DNA of 64,000 nucleotides from Larix kaempferi (lineage: Eukaryota > Streptophyta > Pinopsida > Pinales > Pinaceae), in assembly GCA_027924585.1 (NCBI GenBank), contig BSBM01000425.1, positions 620,001 to 684,000 of the forward strand. The letters run 5' to 3'. Positions 27,621-38,805 of the stretch are shown here, piece by piece. Below the pieces are notes generated by a model. It was not told where the DNA came from, ran no database searches, and worked only from the letters and a program-made list of their open reading frames with translations. Numbering within the stretch: the stretch's first letter is position 1; the number at the start of each line of letters is the position of its first letter. The position numbers and the translations under genes were made by a program.

Positions 27621-29270
27621 CCCAACTGCCCCATTCCTCAACTACACCCCATTCTCTCAAACTTCCATTCTCCTCCCCAAACACCTAAACCTCTTGATCT
27701 CTATTTCTTTATCTCCCTTGACCTCCCTTCTCTCCTTACCATTAATAAACCCCAAAAATTCTCTCTCTCTCTCTCAACCCCCTAAACTTACACCTACCCA
27801 TAATCCTCACCCCCAATACTCCCTAATACACTCCCCATTCTCTATCTCTCCCCCCTCCTCTCCCTAACCCTTACTAAAACCCTCTCACATTCTCTATCTC
27901 CCTAATCCTCCATGTACTCCTAAACCCCACTTTTTTCTCTCTCCTCTAACCACCTAACACTAACCCCCCCTCTCTCTAGCCTTCTCTATTTGTCACCCCC
28001 TTCTCTCAAATTTCAATGTATCTCCCAAAACCCCTAACGTTCCTAACGTCTATCTTTTTCTCTACCCAAAACTCACTCCCCACTACACCTAATCATCCCC
28101 CAACCCTCTCTCTCTCTCAAACCCCTATTCATCCAATTACCGCTAACCCCCACCCCTCTCTGTCTCCTCCTAATCCTTGATAGCCTCCCCACTCTCTCTC
28201 TCTCTCCTAGAACCTACTATAAACCCTATGATTAACCACTATCCTTCTTTCTCTTTCTATCTATCTACTCCCCTCCTAGTCCTAGCCCTTAATAAAATCG
28301 TCTCTCATTTTCTCTCTCTCCCATACTCCTCCTATACCTAACCCCCACTTCTTTCTCACTCCCCAAGAACAATACAACCCACTGACCCTCCTTATCTCTC
28401 TCCCAAACTCACTCCCCTACTCCAACACCTACCAATAACCCCCCCCCCCTCTCTCTCCCCCTATCCCTCACCTTAGTCTCTTCCCTCCTCCCCTAATCCC
28501 TACTAACACCCTATTTAATTCCATCTCTCTCATACTACTCTACCTACACCTAACCCCTACTTCATTTTCTCTCCCTCAACCCAGTAACTCCCACCCCCTC
28601 TCTCTCTACGGATAACCCCTTGCTCTCTCCCTGACGCTCTTCAACTATACCCACATCTCTCAAACTTCCATGATATTCCCCAAAAATCTAAACTCCTAAT
28701 CCCTACCTCTTTATCTCCCTCAATATCCATCTTCCCACTACCCATAATCATCCCTCAATGTCCCTCCTCCCAATACCCCTAATCCCCCTCCTCTCTCTCT
28801 CTCTCCAAATCCTACTATCCCTTAGCACTTATCTCTCTCTCTCTCTCTCTCGCTCTACTCCCAAGTGCCCCATTCCTCAACTATACCCCATTCTCTCAAA
28901 CTTCCATTCTCCTCCCCAAACACCCAACCCTCAAGATATCTATCTCTTTATCTCCCCCAACCTCCCTCCTCCTCTTACCACTAATCGATGCCCAAAACTC
29001 TCTCTCTCTCTCTCAACCCCCTAAACATCCACCTACCCATAATCCTCACCACACATACTCCCTAATACATCCCCCATTCTCTATCTCTCCCCCCCTCTGC
29101 CTAACCCTTACTAAAACCCTCTTGCATTCTCTATCTCCCCTAATCCTCCACGTACTCCTAAACCCCACCTTTTTCTCTCTCCTCCAACCACTTAACACCA
29201 ACCAACCTCTCTCTCTAACTCTCTTTATATGTCACCCGCCTTCTCTCAAATTTCCATGTAGCTCCCAAAA

Positions 29271-29275
29271 GCCCT
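29271..29275. other. Left target-site duplication of the copia element
   Basis: GCCCT lies immediately left of the LTR, and ACCCT immediately right of the element (34883-34887). Related uninterrupted array sites, for example near 25630, read CCCAAAACCCCTAACCCTCC. The pre-insertion site can therefore be read off, and a 5-bp duplication with one mismatch fits. Confidence 0.75.
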
Positions 29276-29825
29276 TGTTAGAACAGTAATCCATACTTCG
29301 TACCATTGTCCATAACCTTAGTCAATTTTATTGCCACATGTGCATTATTACACCATAGTTTGGACTAGGTGACTTTAGCTGGTCAAATATCCACTTTTGA
29401 GAGTGTTCACGCCTGTTTCTAAGCAAACCAGCTTCCTTGGACCTCCCACACACCTCTATTTGCTCACCCATGCATGCCTTGGCCTTATTTATGACCCAAC
29501 ATGCTTCAGCCACCTTCACACCAGAATTCATGACTGTTTGGGATGATTAGGACTGAGTTGGACCCACCTAGAGGGGATTGAGGCCAACTTTGGCAATTTA
29601 GCTTTTACACTCATCTTGAGCTATCTAATGCTCTCGAGTTTCTCCATGATGTAATAAAAACCTGTTCTAAACATTTTCACATGTTAGACAGACTGATAAT
29701 GCTAAGTTTCAGTTCACATTGTTGTAAATCTTTCTTCCTTTCAAGCTATTTTGTTGGTTATTGCAAATTATTCAATTTTGTGAGGTTATCCATAGCTCCA
29801 GGATCTGTGAATCAAAATACTCACA
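29276..29825 (+). repeat. 5' LTR of the copia element, with an internal deletion
   Basis: It is 550 bp against 697 bp for the 3' LTR. The difference is one deletion of about 148 bp between AAACCAGC and TTGGACCTCCC; the deleted part is present in the 3' LTR. An AATAAA polyadenylation-like hexamer lies at 29653-29658. The LTR starts TGTTA and ends ACTCACA. Confidence 0.95.
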
Positions 29826-29838
29826 TGGTATCAGAGCC
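29826..29838 (+). promoter_or_regulatory. Primer binding site (initiator tRNA-Met type)
   Basis: TGGTATCAGAGCC directly follows the 5' LTR. It matches the complement of the 3' end of plant initiator methionine tRNA, the usual primer of Ty1/copia elements. It lies at the expected zero spacing from the LTR. Confidence 0.9.
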
Positions 29839-29978
29839 TTATGGAGTTAGTGAGTGGTAGATCATTCCTTGAGCGTTTGCACTGCATTCTAGTGAGGATT
29901 TCCAGATAAAAATTGAGTGTTTTTTGCAGGTGTTTCAACAGTTTTCTCACCAACGCAGCAGTCACGGAAGCCAACCAA

Positions 29979-30890
29979 ATGTTGCTCACTCCCTTCAATT
30001 TTTTCAATTGGAAGGTTGAGATGGTTATCAAACTAAGATCGAAAGGTCTCTACAGAGTAACCATGGGCATAGGAGCAGAACCAAACTCAGGTATAGAGAA
30101 AGCCAAGTATTACAATCGACTTGATGAAGCATATGGTATGTTGTGCCTGAGCATTTCAAGGGAACTCTTGTTTCACACTAACAATCTAACAACTCCCAAT
30201 GAAGTATGGATGAAGTTTGAATCACTCTTTGGGAAGACTAATGAACTAAGGGGCCACCAACTTGAGAACGATCTCATTAGCTTGAGCCTAGCTCACTTGG
30301 AAACAATCCAAGAATTCTTCACCAAATTCAAGTCAGTGGTACTTCAGTTGTAGAAATGTGGTATTGTTAAGAAGGAAGAACAACTGATTCTATCAATACT
30401 GTCAAAGCTAGGGCTAGAGTTCTCTGTATTTGTTAGCACATTCCACTTAGCCAAGATGACCCTTCGAAATTGGAAAATTCCATCTCTAGCAACCTTCATG
30501 GAGTGTCTCACTCTGGAGCAGCAAAAACCAGTTCAACTGGGCACCATAAAATCAAAGGACCAAGCACTGGCAATGGGTGTTTGGAATGCTACCAAAGGCA
30601 AGTAGAAAGTAAAGGGTTTGAAGGAGCTAGAGAAGAGGAAGTTTGATAAAACCAAGCCTGTAAATGGAGGTTTGAATCCTTCAAAGGAGAAGGACAAGAA
30701 GGGAAAGGAAAAGACCAAATGTACCTATTGTCATAAAGGATGGCATCCAGAGAGCTCATGTATGAAGAAAACCATTGACTCAATGGCACAGTTGTTGGAG
30801 AAGAACAACATCCCAGTCCCTGAGGGCACAAGGAAGAAAGAAAACACCTCAAATATTGACAATAAGGAGAAGTGTCATGCTTTGGTAGCA
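29979..30890 (+). pseudogene. copia gag (capsid and nucleocapsid), disrupted
   Basis: Gag forms the virus-like particle that packages element RNA. The first ATG in frame is at 29979. The N-terminal part has the plant copia Gag pattern (FFNWKVEMVIKL, then a helical region with NNLTTPNEVWMKFESLFGK). Stops occur at 30351 (TAG) and 30603 (TAG). After the second stop a Lys-rich stretch leads to a CCHC zinc knuckle: CTYCHKGWHPESSC fits C-x2-C-x4-H-x4-C. Gag runs without a boundary into protease, as expected for a single copia polyprotein. Not functional, because of the internal stops. Confidence 0.85.
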
Positions 30891-31310
30891 GGTATTTCTA
30901 ATCCCTCATCCTTTATCATTGATTTAGGAGCTTCCAAGCATATGGTTTCATCTAGAGAGCTCTTCTCTTCTATGCATTCGAATGGTGGCCCAACAGTTCG
31001 AATGGGAGATGATTCAAAAATCTAGACCAAGGGGATTGGTAGGATTGACTTGGAGCATGGCTATTTCAGTGATGTGCTCTATGTAACCTCATTGGCTGCA
31101 AATTTGCTATCAGTTTATCAAATGACCCATACAGGAGAAGCTAAGAGAGTAACATTTACTCTACATTTGGTAGAAATCTCAGAAATTTCTTCAAATCAAG
31201 TTGTGGCAGTGGGGTTTGCTGATCATCAAGAGAAAATGTACAAATTCTCCAATTTTATTCCAAATTCTAGTGACCATCCTCTTGTCTCTCATGCCAACGA
31301 GACCTCCAAG
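30891..31310 (+). pseudogene. copia protease region, active site altered
   Basis: The aspartic protease would cut the polyprotein. The active-site segment reads FIIDLGASKHM, where copia proteases normally have D-S/T-G-A. The second residue is Leu here, so catalysis is doubtful even without the stop codon at 31023 (TAG). Downstream, the segment around 31050-31120 (VLYVTSLAANLLSVYQ) matches the conserved C-terminal end of copia proteases (a normal form is LxxVLYVPxLxxNLLS). Confidence 0.75.
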
Positions 31311-32171
31311 CTGTTGCATGAAAGGTTTGGCCACATGAACTACAAATATCTCCAAACATTGCACAAGGATGAGATGGTAGAAGGGCTTCTTGAAATCAAA
31401 TCTTCAAATGGTGTATGCATGGGTTATGTAGTTGGAAAGCATCTAGAGCACAGCTATGAGAAGGGAATGGAAAGGAGAGCCACTCAACCACTTGGATTGG
31501 TACATTCAGACCTCATTGGTCCTCTTCCCACTCCATCATATGGTGGATCAAGGTATGTACTCACATTCATAGATGACTACTCTCGATTCTGCTGGGTATA
31601 CTTCCTTAAATTGAAATCAGAATTGTTTGAGAAATTGAAGATTTGGAAGGACTTACTGGAGAATCATAGTGGTCATAAGATAAAAATACTTAGGACTGAT
31701 AATGGAAAGGAGTATGTGAATAATAACATTCAACATCTTTGTGAGGAATGTGGCATCCAAATGCAACATTCAATCCCCTACACACCTCAGCAAAATGGTG
31801 TGGTAGAGAGGAAAAATATATCTCTCAAAGAGATGGCCACTTGCATGATTGAAGCTAGGGATCTAAGACCTAAGATATGGGCTGAAGCCATCAATTGTGC
31901 TGCTCATATTTAGAATAGAGCCTTTCACAAATCAGTCAAAGGTAAAATCCCCTATGAAGCATGGTTTGGCCAAAAACCAAATGTGTCAAATTTCAGAATT
32001 TTTGGATCTAGAACATGGGCTCGAATTCCATCAGAAAAGAGGAAGGATTTGGAGCCACAGAGTAGAGAATGCATCATTGTTGGATATGGTGAAGACACAA
32101 AGGGTTACAATCTCTTTGACAAATCCACATTCAAAACTTTCATTGAGAGAAGTGTGCAATTCGAAGAATAA
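31311..32171 (+). pseudogene. copia integrase, disrupted
   Basis: Integrase joins element cDNA to host DNA. The N-terminal zinc domain shows HERFGHMNY (the two His) and CMGYVVGK, where the second Cys of C-x2-C is replaced by Tyr. The catalytic core has the D, D, E residues: HSDLIGP, RTDNGKEY and QNGVVERKN. The core is interrupted by TAG at 31911 just after the NCAAHI segment, and the same frame resumes with NRAFHKSVKG and the C-terminal 'YEAWFG..P..' segment. It ends at a TAA at 32169. All parts are in the expected order for Ty1/copia. Confidence 0.9.
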
Positions 32172-33990
32172 CCAATTCCTGATTTTGAGCTTGCACAGGG
32201 GGAATGCTCTTCTCCTCCACACCTTAATGAAATAAGTGATGATTCATGTTCTGATTTTTCTGATATTCCTGAAGATGACATAGCTGAAGATGACATTGTT
32301 GTACATGAGTCACAATCAAGGCCCAAGTGGGCTGAAAAAATCATACAAGATGCAGGTATTGGCAGGCAATCCCCAAGAGCCTAGGAAAACTAGATCTCAA
32401 GCAATCAATGCTTCATTTGAAAATGAAAGTGAACTTGCTGATCATTTTTATATGTTGATTGGATTTGATCCAACATCATATCAGGAAGCTCATCATGATC
32501 TAAGGTGGAGAACAAAAATGCAAGAATAATTCCAATCTCTCCAAGAGAACAAAACATGGGATTTGGTGCCTCTTCCTCCCAAGAGAAAACTTGTGCAATC
32601 TAAGTGGATTTTTCGAACCAAACCTATTACTGATGGTTCTAATATAAAGTATAAGGCTAGGTTAGTGCATAAGGGATACTCACAAATCCATGGTGTGGAT
32701 TATATAGATACCTTTGCACCGGCTGCAAAGATGGACTCAATTAGACTAGCTCTAGCCATGGCAGCTAGTAAGGGTTGGGAAGTTCACCATATGGATGTTA
32801 AAAGTGCATTCTTACATGGTGAGCTACAGGAAGATATCTATATGCAGCAACCTGAAGGTTTCCAAGAGGATCCCTCACTTGTTTGCAGGTTGAAGAAGTC
32901 ACTCTATGGACTCAAGCAAGCCCCCAGGGCTTGGTATGCCAAAATGGATGCTTTTTTGCTCTGAATTGGTTTCTTTCAATGCAAGTCTGATCCAAATGTT
33001 TATTTGCAGAAATTTGATGATAATTTGCAGGTCATTGTACTATATTTTGCTGATCTTTTAATTACGGGGAGCTGCAACAAACAAATTTGCTCAATCAAAG
33101 CATCTTTGCACAATGAATTTGCCATGAGCGACCTAGGATTGCTAAGGTAATTTTTGGGTTTGGAAATTGAGCAAAATGAGAGAGATATATTGCTGAGTCA
33201 ATCTAAGTATGATTTAGACCTATTATTGAATTTTAAAATGGCTGAATGTAAGTCGGCCAAGTGCCCATTCGTTTCAGGCATAAAACTAGGTGAATTTGAA
33301 GACTCTCCATTGGTGGATTGCACACTCTACAGGAAGCTAGTTGGAAGTTTGTTGTACCTTACACATACAAGACCTGATTTGTCTTATGTTGTAAGTGCTG
33401 TAGCAAGATATATGTAGTAGCCACATGATATCCATTGGAAGGAAGCCAAAAGGATCCTTCAATATGTCCAAGGAACAAAGAGCTTTGGGGTACACTATGC
33501 AGCTGGTTCTTCACTACAACTAGCTGGATTTTCTGATTTCGATTGGGCTGGAGATCCCATTGATAGAAAGTCCACTTCAGGTTTTGTTTTCATGTTTCAT
33601 GAAGGTCCCATTTGCTGGTCAAGTAAGAAATAGCACACTATTTCACTTTCATCAGTAGAGGCCGAGTACAGGGCAGCAGTGAACGAAGCCACACAGTGTG
33701 TTTGGTTGCAAGGTATTCTTCGGGAGTTTGGTGTTGCTATTGATTCTCCAACCAACATTTGGGTGGATAATCAAAGTGCCATCAAGATATATACTGATCT
33801 AGTATAGAGGCAGAGAACAATGCACATTGAAATCCATATGCACTACACTCGGGGCTTGGTGCATGATAGAGTGATTTCCTTGCAGTATTTCCCATCCACC
33901 GAGCAAACTGCTGATATTTTCACCAAGTGCTTTACTGAGAAGACCTTCACTCACTTGAGAGCTTTGCTTGGAGTGAGTGATGGATGGTGA
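32172..33990 (+). pseudogene. copia reverse transcriptase and RNase H, disrupted
   Basis: RT and RNase H copy element RNA to DNA. An acidic linker (32172-32355) precedes a one-base frame change near 32360. RT blocks follow: KWIFRTK, YKARLV.KGYSQ, GVDYIDTFAP, HHMDVKSAFLHGEL and KSLYGLKQAPRAWY. The catalytic YVDD box is altered to YFAD (33043-33054), losing one Asp. RNase H shows the SDFDWAGD and EAEYRA blocks, then VDNQSAIK. In-frame stops lie at 32527, 32962, 33148, 33415, 33418, 33631 and 33805; the product would end at the TGA at 33988. A functional enzyme is excluded. Confidence 0.92.
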
Positions 33991-34176
33991 TTGCTGCAAT
34001 TTTATTGCAGGTTCATCCCCATGTCCATTTTAGAGAGAAGTTTTTATCCCATGTGGTTTTACTTCTTGTCCTCAATTTACATGGACAAATAAAATTTATG
34101 TTTGTAATGAAGTGACTTGAGCCTTTGTTTCCAAGGACTCCCACTTTAATTTCATGAGATGTACTAAGTTTTGGTT

Positions 34177-34185
34177 AAGGGGGGG
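34177..34185 (+). promoter_or_regulatory. Polypurine tract of the copia element
   Basis: AAGGGGGGG lies immediately before the 3' LTR, the normal second-strand primer site. Confidence 0.85.
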
Positions 34186-34882
34186 TGTTAGAAAAATAAT
34201 CCATACTTAGTACCATAGTCCATAACCTTAGTCAATTTTATTTCCACATGTGCATTATTACACCATAGTTTGGACTAGGTGACTTTAGTTGGTCAAATAT
34301 CCACTTTTGAGAGTGTTCACACCTATTTCTAATCAAACCAGCTCACCCAAACTCTAGTTTTGTCCACAAGTGTGCCCTTATTAAATGCAGGAGCAATCTC
34401 CTTCCTTGAATTGGGGAATCTCTGTTGACTAGGAGAGCTTGGGTGCATTTTGCCCATTTTTGGCTAGATTTGGAACATTTATTGCTTCATTGGACCTCCC
34501 ACACACCTCTATTTGCTCACACATGCATGAATTGGCCTCATTTATGACCCAACATGCTTTAGCCACCTTCACACAAGAATTCGTGATTATTTGGGATGAT
34601 TAGGATTGAGTTGGACCCACCTAGTGGGGATTGAGGCCAATTTTGGCAATTTAGCTTGTACACTCATCTTGAGCTATCTAATGCTCTCAAATTTATCCAT
34701 GATGTAATAAAAAAATGTTCTAAAAATTCTCACATGTTAGACAGACTAATAATGCCAAGTTTTAGTTCACATTGTGTGTAAATTTTTCTTCCTTTCAAGC
34801 TATTTTGGTAGTTATTGCAAATTATTCGATTTTGTGAGGTTCTCCATAGCTCCAGGATCTACTGTGAATCAAAATACTCACA
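34186..34882 (+). repeat. 3' LTR of the copia element
   Basis: A 697-bp LTR starting TGTTAGAAA and ending ACTCACA. It keeps the 148-bp segment missing from the 5' LTR. An AATAAA hexamer lies at 34706-34711. Confidence 0.95.
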
Positions 34883-36920
34883 ACCCTAACCCTCCTAATG
34901 TCTATCCTTTTCACTACCCAAACCTCACTCCCCCCTACACCTAATCACCCCCCAACTCTCTCTCTCTCAAACCTCTATTCATCCACTTACCCCTAACCCC
35001 CACCCATCTCTGTCTCCTAATCCATGATATACCGCCCCCCCACTCTCTCTCTCTCTCCTAGCACCTACTATAAACTCTATGATTAAACACTACATCTCTC
35101 TCTCTCTATCTCTCTATCTATCTACCTATCTACTCCCCTCCTGGTCCTAACCCTTACTAAAACCCTCTCTCATTCTCTCTCTCTCCCCTACTCCTCCTAC
35201 GCCTAACCCCCACTACTTTCTCACTGTCTAAACACCCTACAACCCATCATCCCTCCTTATATCTCTCCCAAACTCACTCCCCTACTCCTACCCCTACCAA
35301 TAACTCCCCCCCTCTCTCTATCTCCCCCTATCCCCCCTGTCTCTCTCTTCCCTCCTCCTCCTAATCCTTACTAACACCCTCTTTAATTCTATTTCTCTCA
35401 TACTCCTCTACCTATGCCTAAAACCTACTGCTTTCTCACTCCCTCAACCCCTAACATCCACCCCCTCTCTCTCTAAACATAACCCCTTTCTCTCTCCCCG
35501 ACACCCCCTATTTCTCCCTCTCCTACTTGCAACACTAACTAACTGGCCTCTCTCTCTGTCTCTCCCTCCGCAAATACCCTAGTCCTACAAAAAACCTTAA
35601 CCCTCCTAATATCTATCACTTTCTCTCCCCCAAATCAACTCCTTCCCATGCCCCTAATCAACCCCCACCTTCTCTTTCTCTCTCTCTCTCTTTTAAACCC
35701 CTACTAACAAACCTATCCCTAACCCCACCCCTTTCTCTCTCTACTTACTTCCTAACACGATCCATTTTTCTCTAACACACACAGACGCTCAGCCCCCCAC
35801 TCCCACCCTGACATCCACTGCTACCTCTCTCTCTCTCACTCCCCTCCTCCCCCTAACCCTTTCTACCCCCACTCTCACTCTTTCTCTCTATTTTTCCTCA
35901 ACTAAACTTTACTACTCACACTCTCTCTCCCTCTATCCCTTAGTAACACTAATAAACCCTACCTCTATCTCTCTCTCTACATATCTCCCCTGATCCATAA
36001 TCCCCCCCCAACACCCCTCCTCTTCCCTACCCCTAATATTCCTACTTTAGATCTCCATCTCTCCCTCTCTCTCTATCTCTCTCTCAAACCTCAACCTACT
36101 ACTCCTAAACTATATATCAATTATCTCTTACTACCCTACTCCTCCCCCAAAAACTAACCCTCTTGATCTATATCGCTTCATATCCTTAGACATCCCTCCA
36201 CACCTGTACCCCTAATCATTGCCCCTCATCACTCTCTCTCCCCCCCTCTCTCTCAATCCCCTACTCCACCTACCCATAAACCCCACCCCTCTCTCTCTCT
36301 ACCACTACATCTTAACCACCCCCCTCTCTCTTTCTCTCTCCCTACTTTAGATCCTCATTCCTTAACTATACCCCACTTCTTTCTAACCCTCTTGATATCT
36401 ATTTCTTTCTCTACCCCGACCCCTAATAACCACCCCTCACTATCTCACACACACTCTTTATCTCTCTCACTCACTCTCTCACACACACTCCATGTCTCTC
36501 TTGCTCACTCACTCCTTCAATCCCCTACTAATCCAGCTACCCCTAAACCCCACCCCCCTCTCTCTCTCTCTACCTACTCCCTAACACCCTCCCACTATCT
36601 ATTTCTCTACACATATAGACTCACCTCCCTAATCCCACCTATATGACTAAATCCCCTCCTCCTTCCCTTTGTCTCCCATGTCCACCACCTAAACCTTACT
36701 AACCCCCTCTCTCACTATCTCTCCCTCTAATATCTAATATAATGCCCCCCTTCTCTCTCTCTAACCTCTACTCCTACTGCTACCATGAAATCCCCCATCT
36801 CTCTCTATCCCCTCCTCCCCCTAACCCTTGATAAAGCACTCTCTCATTCTCTCTCCCCCATACTCCTCCACCTACCTCTAAACCTTTCTTCTTTCTCTCT
36901 CCTCCATCCCCCTAGCACCC

Positions 36921-36955
<35 letters not shown>

Positions 36956-37612
36956 AAACCCCTACTCATCCACTTACCCATAACCCCCACCCATCTCTCC
37001 CACTAATTCATAAACTTACCCCACTCTCTTTCTCTCTCTTACTCCCATTCTCTTACACATACAACTAACCCTTCTCTCTATCTCTCTCTCCCTTCCTCCC
37101 CCTAACCCTTACTAATATCGTCTATCATTCACTCTCTCCCCTACTCCTCCAACTACACCTAGCCCCCACTACTTTCTTTCTCCTATAACCCCCTAATACC
37201 CAACCCTCCTCTATTTATCTCTCTTACACACTCAGTCCCCTAATCCTACTCCTACCCCTACCCCTACTGCCCCCTCTCTCTCTAATGCTTACTAACACCC
37301 TCTCTCATTCTATCTCTCATATACTCCTCCACCTAGGTATAATCCCCATTGCTTTCTCTCTCCCCAAACCTAATAACACCCTCCCTATCTCTCTCCCTAA
37401 CCCAACCTCTCTCTCTCTCTCCTACTCTGAACACTAACCAACCCACCCCCTATCTCTCTGCAACTAACCCCCACTCTCTCTCACAACTCCACACCCTAGT
37501 CTCCTCAAATATACCCCCCTTCTCTTTAACTTCCATACTCATCCCCTATCCCCTTACACTCCTCATCTCTATCTCTTTTTCTCCCCCAACCTACCTCTAA
37601 TAACCCCCAACC
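34883..37612 (+). repeat. Polypyrimidine array, long-range copy 2 (right part)
   Basis: The array resumes exactly where the copia element left it and follows copy 1 from about 14200 onward. Matches include the AACACACACAGAC phrase (15120 against 35775), the ACTCACTCTCTCACACACAC phrase (about 15840 against 36470) and CTCATATACTCC with ACCTAGG (about 16846 against 37315). It then runs directly into the start of copy 3, without the extra 2.5 kb found in copy 1. Confidence 0.8.
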
Positions 37613-38800
37613 TCGGCTCTCTCTCTCTCTCTCTTTCAAACCCCTACTATTACAACTATTTGTAAAACCACCCCTTTCTCTCTCTACTTACTCCCTAACA
37701 ACCCACCTATCTCTCCTTAGGACACACACACTCATCCCAGTACTCCCACCTGAAAAAATATTCCTTTTCTTCATATCTCTCTCTTCCACCTACTCCCCAT
37801 AACCCTTAGTAACCCCCTTCACTCTCTTTATCTCTATGTCCTCCCCTAACAATTACTACCCCCATTATCTCTCCCTCTCTCTCGTAATACCAATAACCAC
37901 TCCCACTCTATCTCTCTTTTTATATATCCCCCCCTTATCCATAATCCCTACCTACACTAACACTCTCCCTCTACCCTACCCCTAATCTCTCTCTCTCTCC
38001 CTCTCTCTCTCTACCCCCAACCACTTGTTCCTAAAGTATATATCAACTCTATCTAACTACTCCCCTCCTCCCCAACCCCATTCCATTCCCTACCACTAAT
38101 CACCACCCCCTCATCTCTCTCTTTCTATCACTCTGTATGTCTGTCTCTCTCAATCCGCAACTCCAATAACCCATAACCCCCATCTTTCTCTTTTCCCCTA
38201 CTCCTTAACACCCCCCACACACCCCATTACTCACACCCCTACCATTAACCCCCTCCTTTGTCTCTCTTTCTCCCCTCCTACCCCTAATCATTACTAAAGG
38301 TCTCTATCACTCTCTCTCTCCCCTACTCTCGCACCTACCCCTAACATCTCTCTCTCTCTCTTTCTCACATAGATACACTCACCTCCTTAATCCTACCCCT
38401 GTAACTAACCTTGCTTCTCTCCGTCATCTCCTGCCTACATCCCTAATACTTACTAAATCCCTCTCTCACTCTCTCTGCCCCATACTTGTCCACCTACCCC
38501 AATCCCCACATATTCCTATCTCCACTAACTACTTAAAACACACCCTCTCTCCCTCTCTCTCTCTGTCTACCATAAACCCACCCTCTCTCTCTCTATCTAT
38601 CTCCCCTACTATGAACATTAACAATCCCACCTCTCTCTCTCTTCCCACCCCCATCTCTCTTTATGCATGGCTCTCTCTCTCTCTCCCCAAAATAAACAAC
38701 CCCTACTCCTCAAAAATACCCCCCTTATCTCTTACTACCATACTCCTACCCCTAGAACTAACCCCCCTCCCTCTTTCCCTCTTCCTTTCCCTCTATCCCC
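37613..38800 (+). repeat. Polypyrimidine array, long-range copy 3 (left part)
   Basis: It begins with the same CTCGGCTCTCTC/TTTCAAACCCCTACTA phrase as the starts of copies 1 and 2. It continues through the TATATATCAACTCTATCTAAC anchor (compare about 3935 and 20020) to the equivalent of about 5200 in copy 1, where the gypsy element is inserted. Confidence 0.75.
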
Positions 38801-38805
38801 CTACT
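38801..38805. other. Left target-site duplication of the gypsy element
   Basis: CTACT occurs exactly at 38801-38805 and again at 53115-53119, flanking the element. A perfect 5-bp duplication fixes the element's ends. Confidence 0.9.

Larger units (their letters stand above)
19617..29270 (+). repeat. Polypyrimidine array, long-range copy 2 (left part)
   Basis: This repeats the anchor order of copy 1 at an offset of roughly 15.8-16.8 kb. Examples are the CTCGACTCTCTC start (3526 and 19617), the phrase with TATTGCACCTACC (about 4520 and 20280), CTATTCATGACTCTC (about 5060 and 21155), and TTTCACCTAATC (6308, 7869 and 10625 against 23083, 24653 and 27115, the middle one mutated to TTTAACC). The copy is interrupted at 29276 by the copia element and resumes at 34883. 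Confidence 0.8.
29276..34882 (+). mobile_element. Ty1/copia LTR retrotransposon, degraded but with both LTRs
   Basis: This is a complete-length copia element. The 5' LTR is 29276-29825, followed by a primer site for initiator methionine tRNA, then gag, protease, integrase and reverse transcriptase/RNase H in the order that defines Ty1/copia (integrase before RT), then a polypurine tract and the 3' LTR at 34186-34882. LTRs begin TGTTAGAA and end ACTCACA. The internal region reads in one frame until about 32360, where it shifts, and continues in the second frame to 33990. I count 12 in-frame stops, of which 8 are TAG. Comparing the first 158 bp of the LTRs by eye gives about 9 differences (near 6%), so the insertion is not recent. 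It sits inside array copy 2 with a 5-bp target duplication. It cannot encode working proteins. Confidence 0.95.

Noticed and set aside
4531-29024. Many open frames of 60-170 codons in the CT array encoding Ser/Leu/Pro-rich peptides, and Arg/Glu-rich ones on the other strand
   Set aside because: CT repeats give Ser-Leu and GA repeats give Arg-Glu in any frame, and stops are rare for compositional reasons. No motifs, no start context and no frame conservation between array copies.
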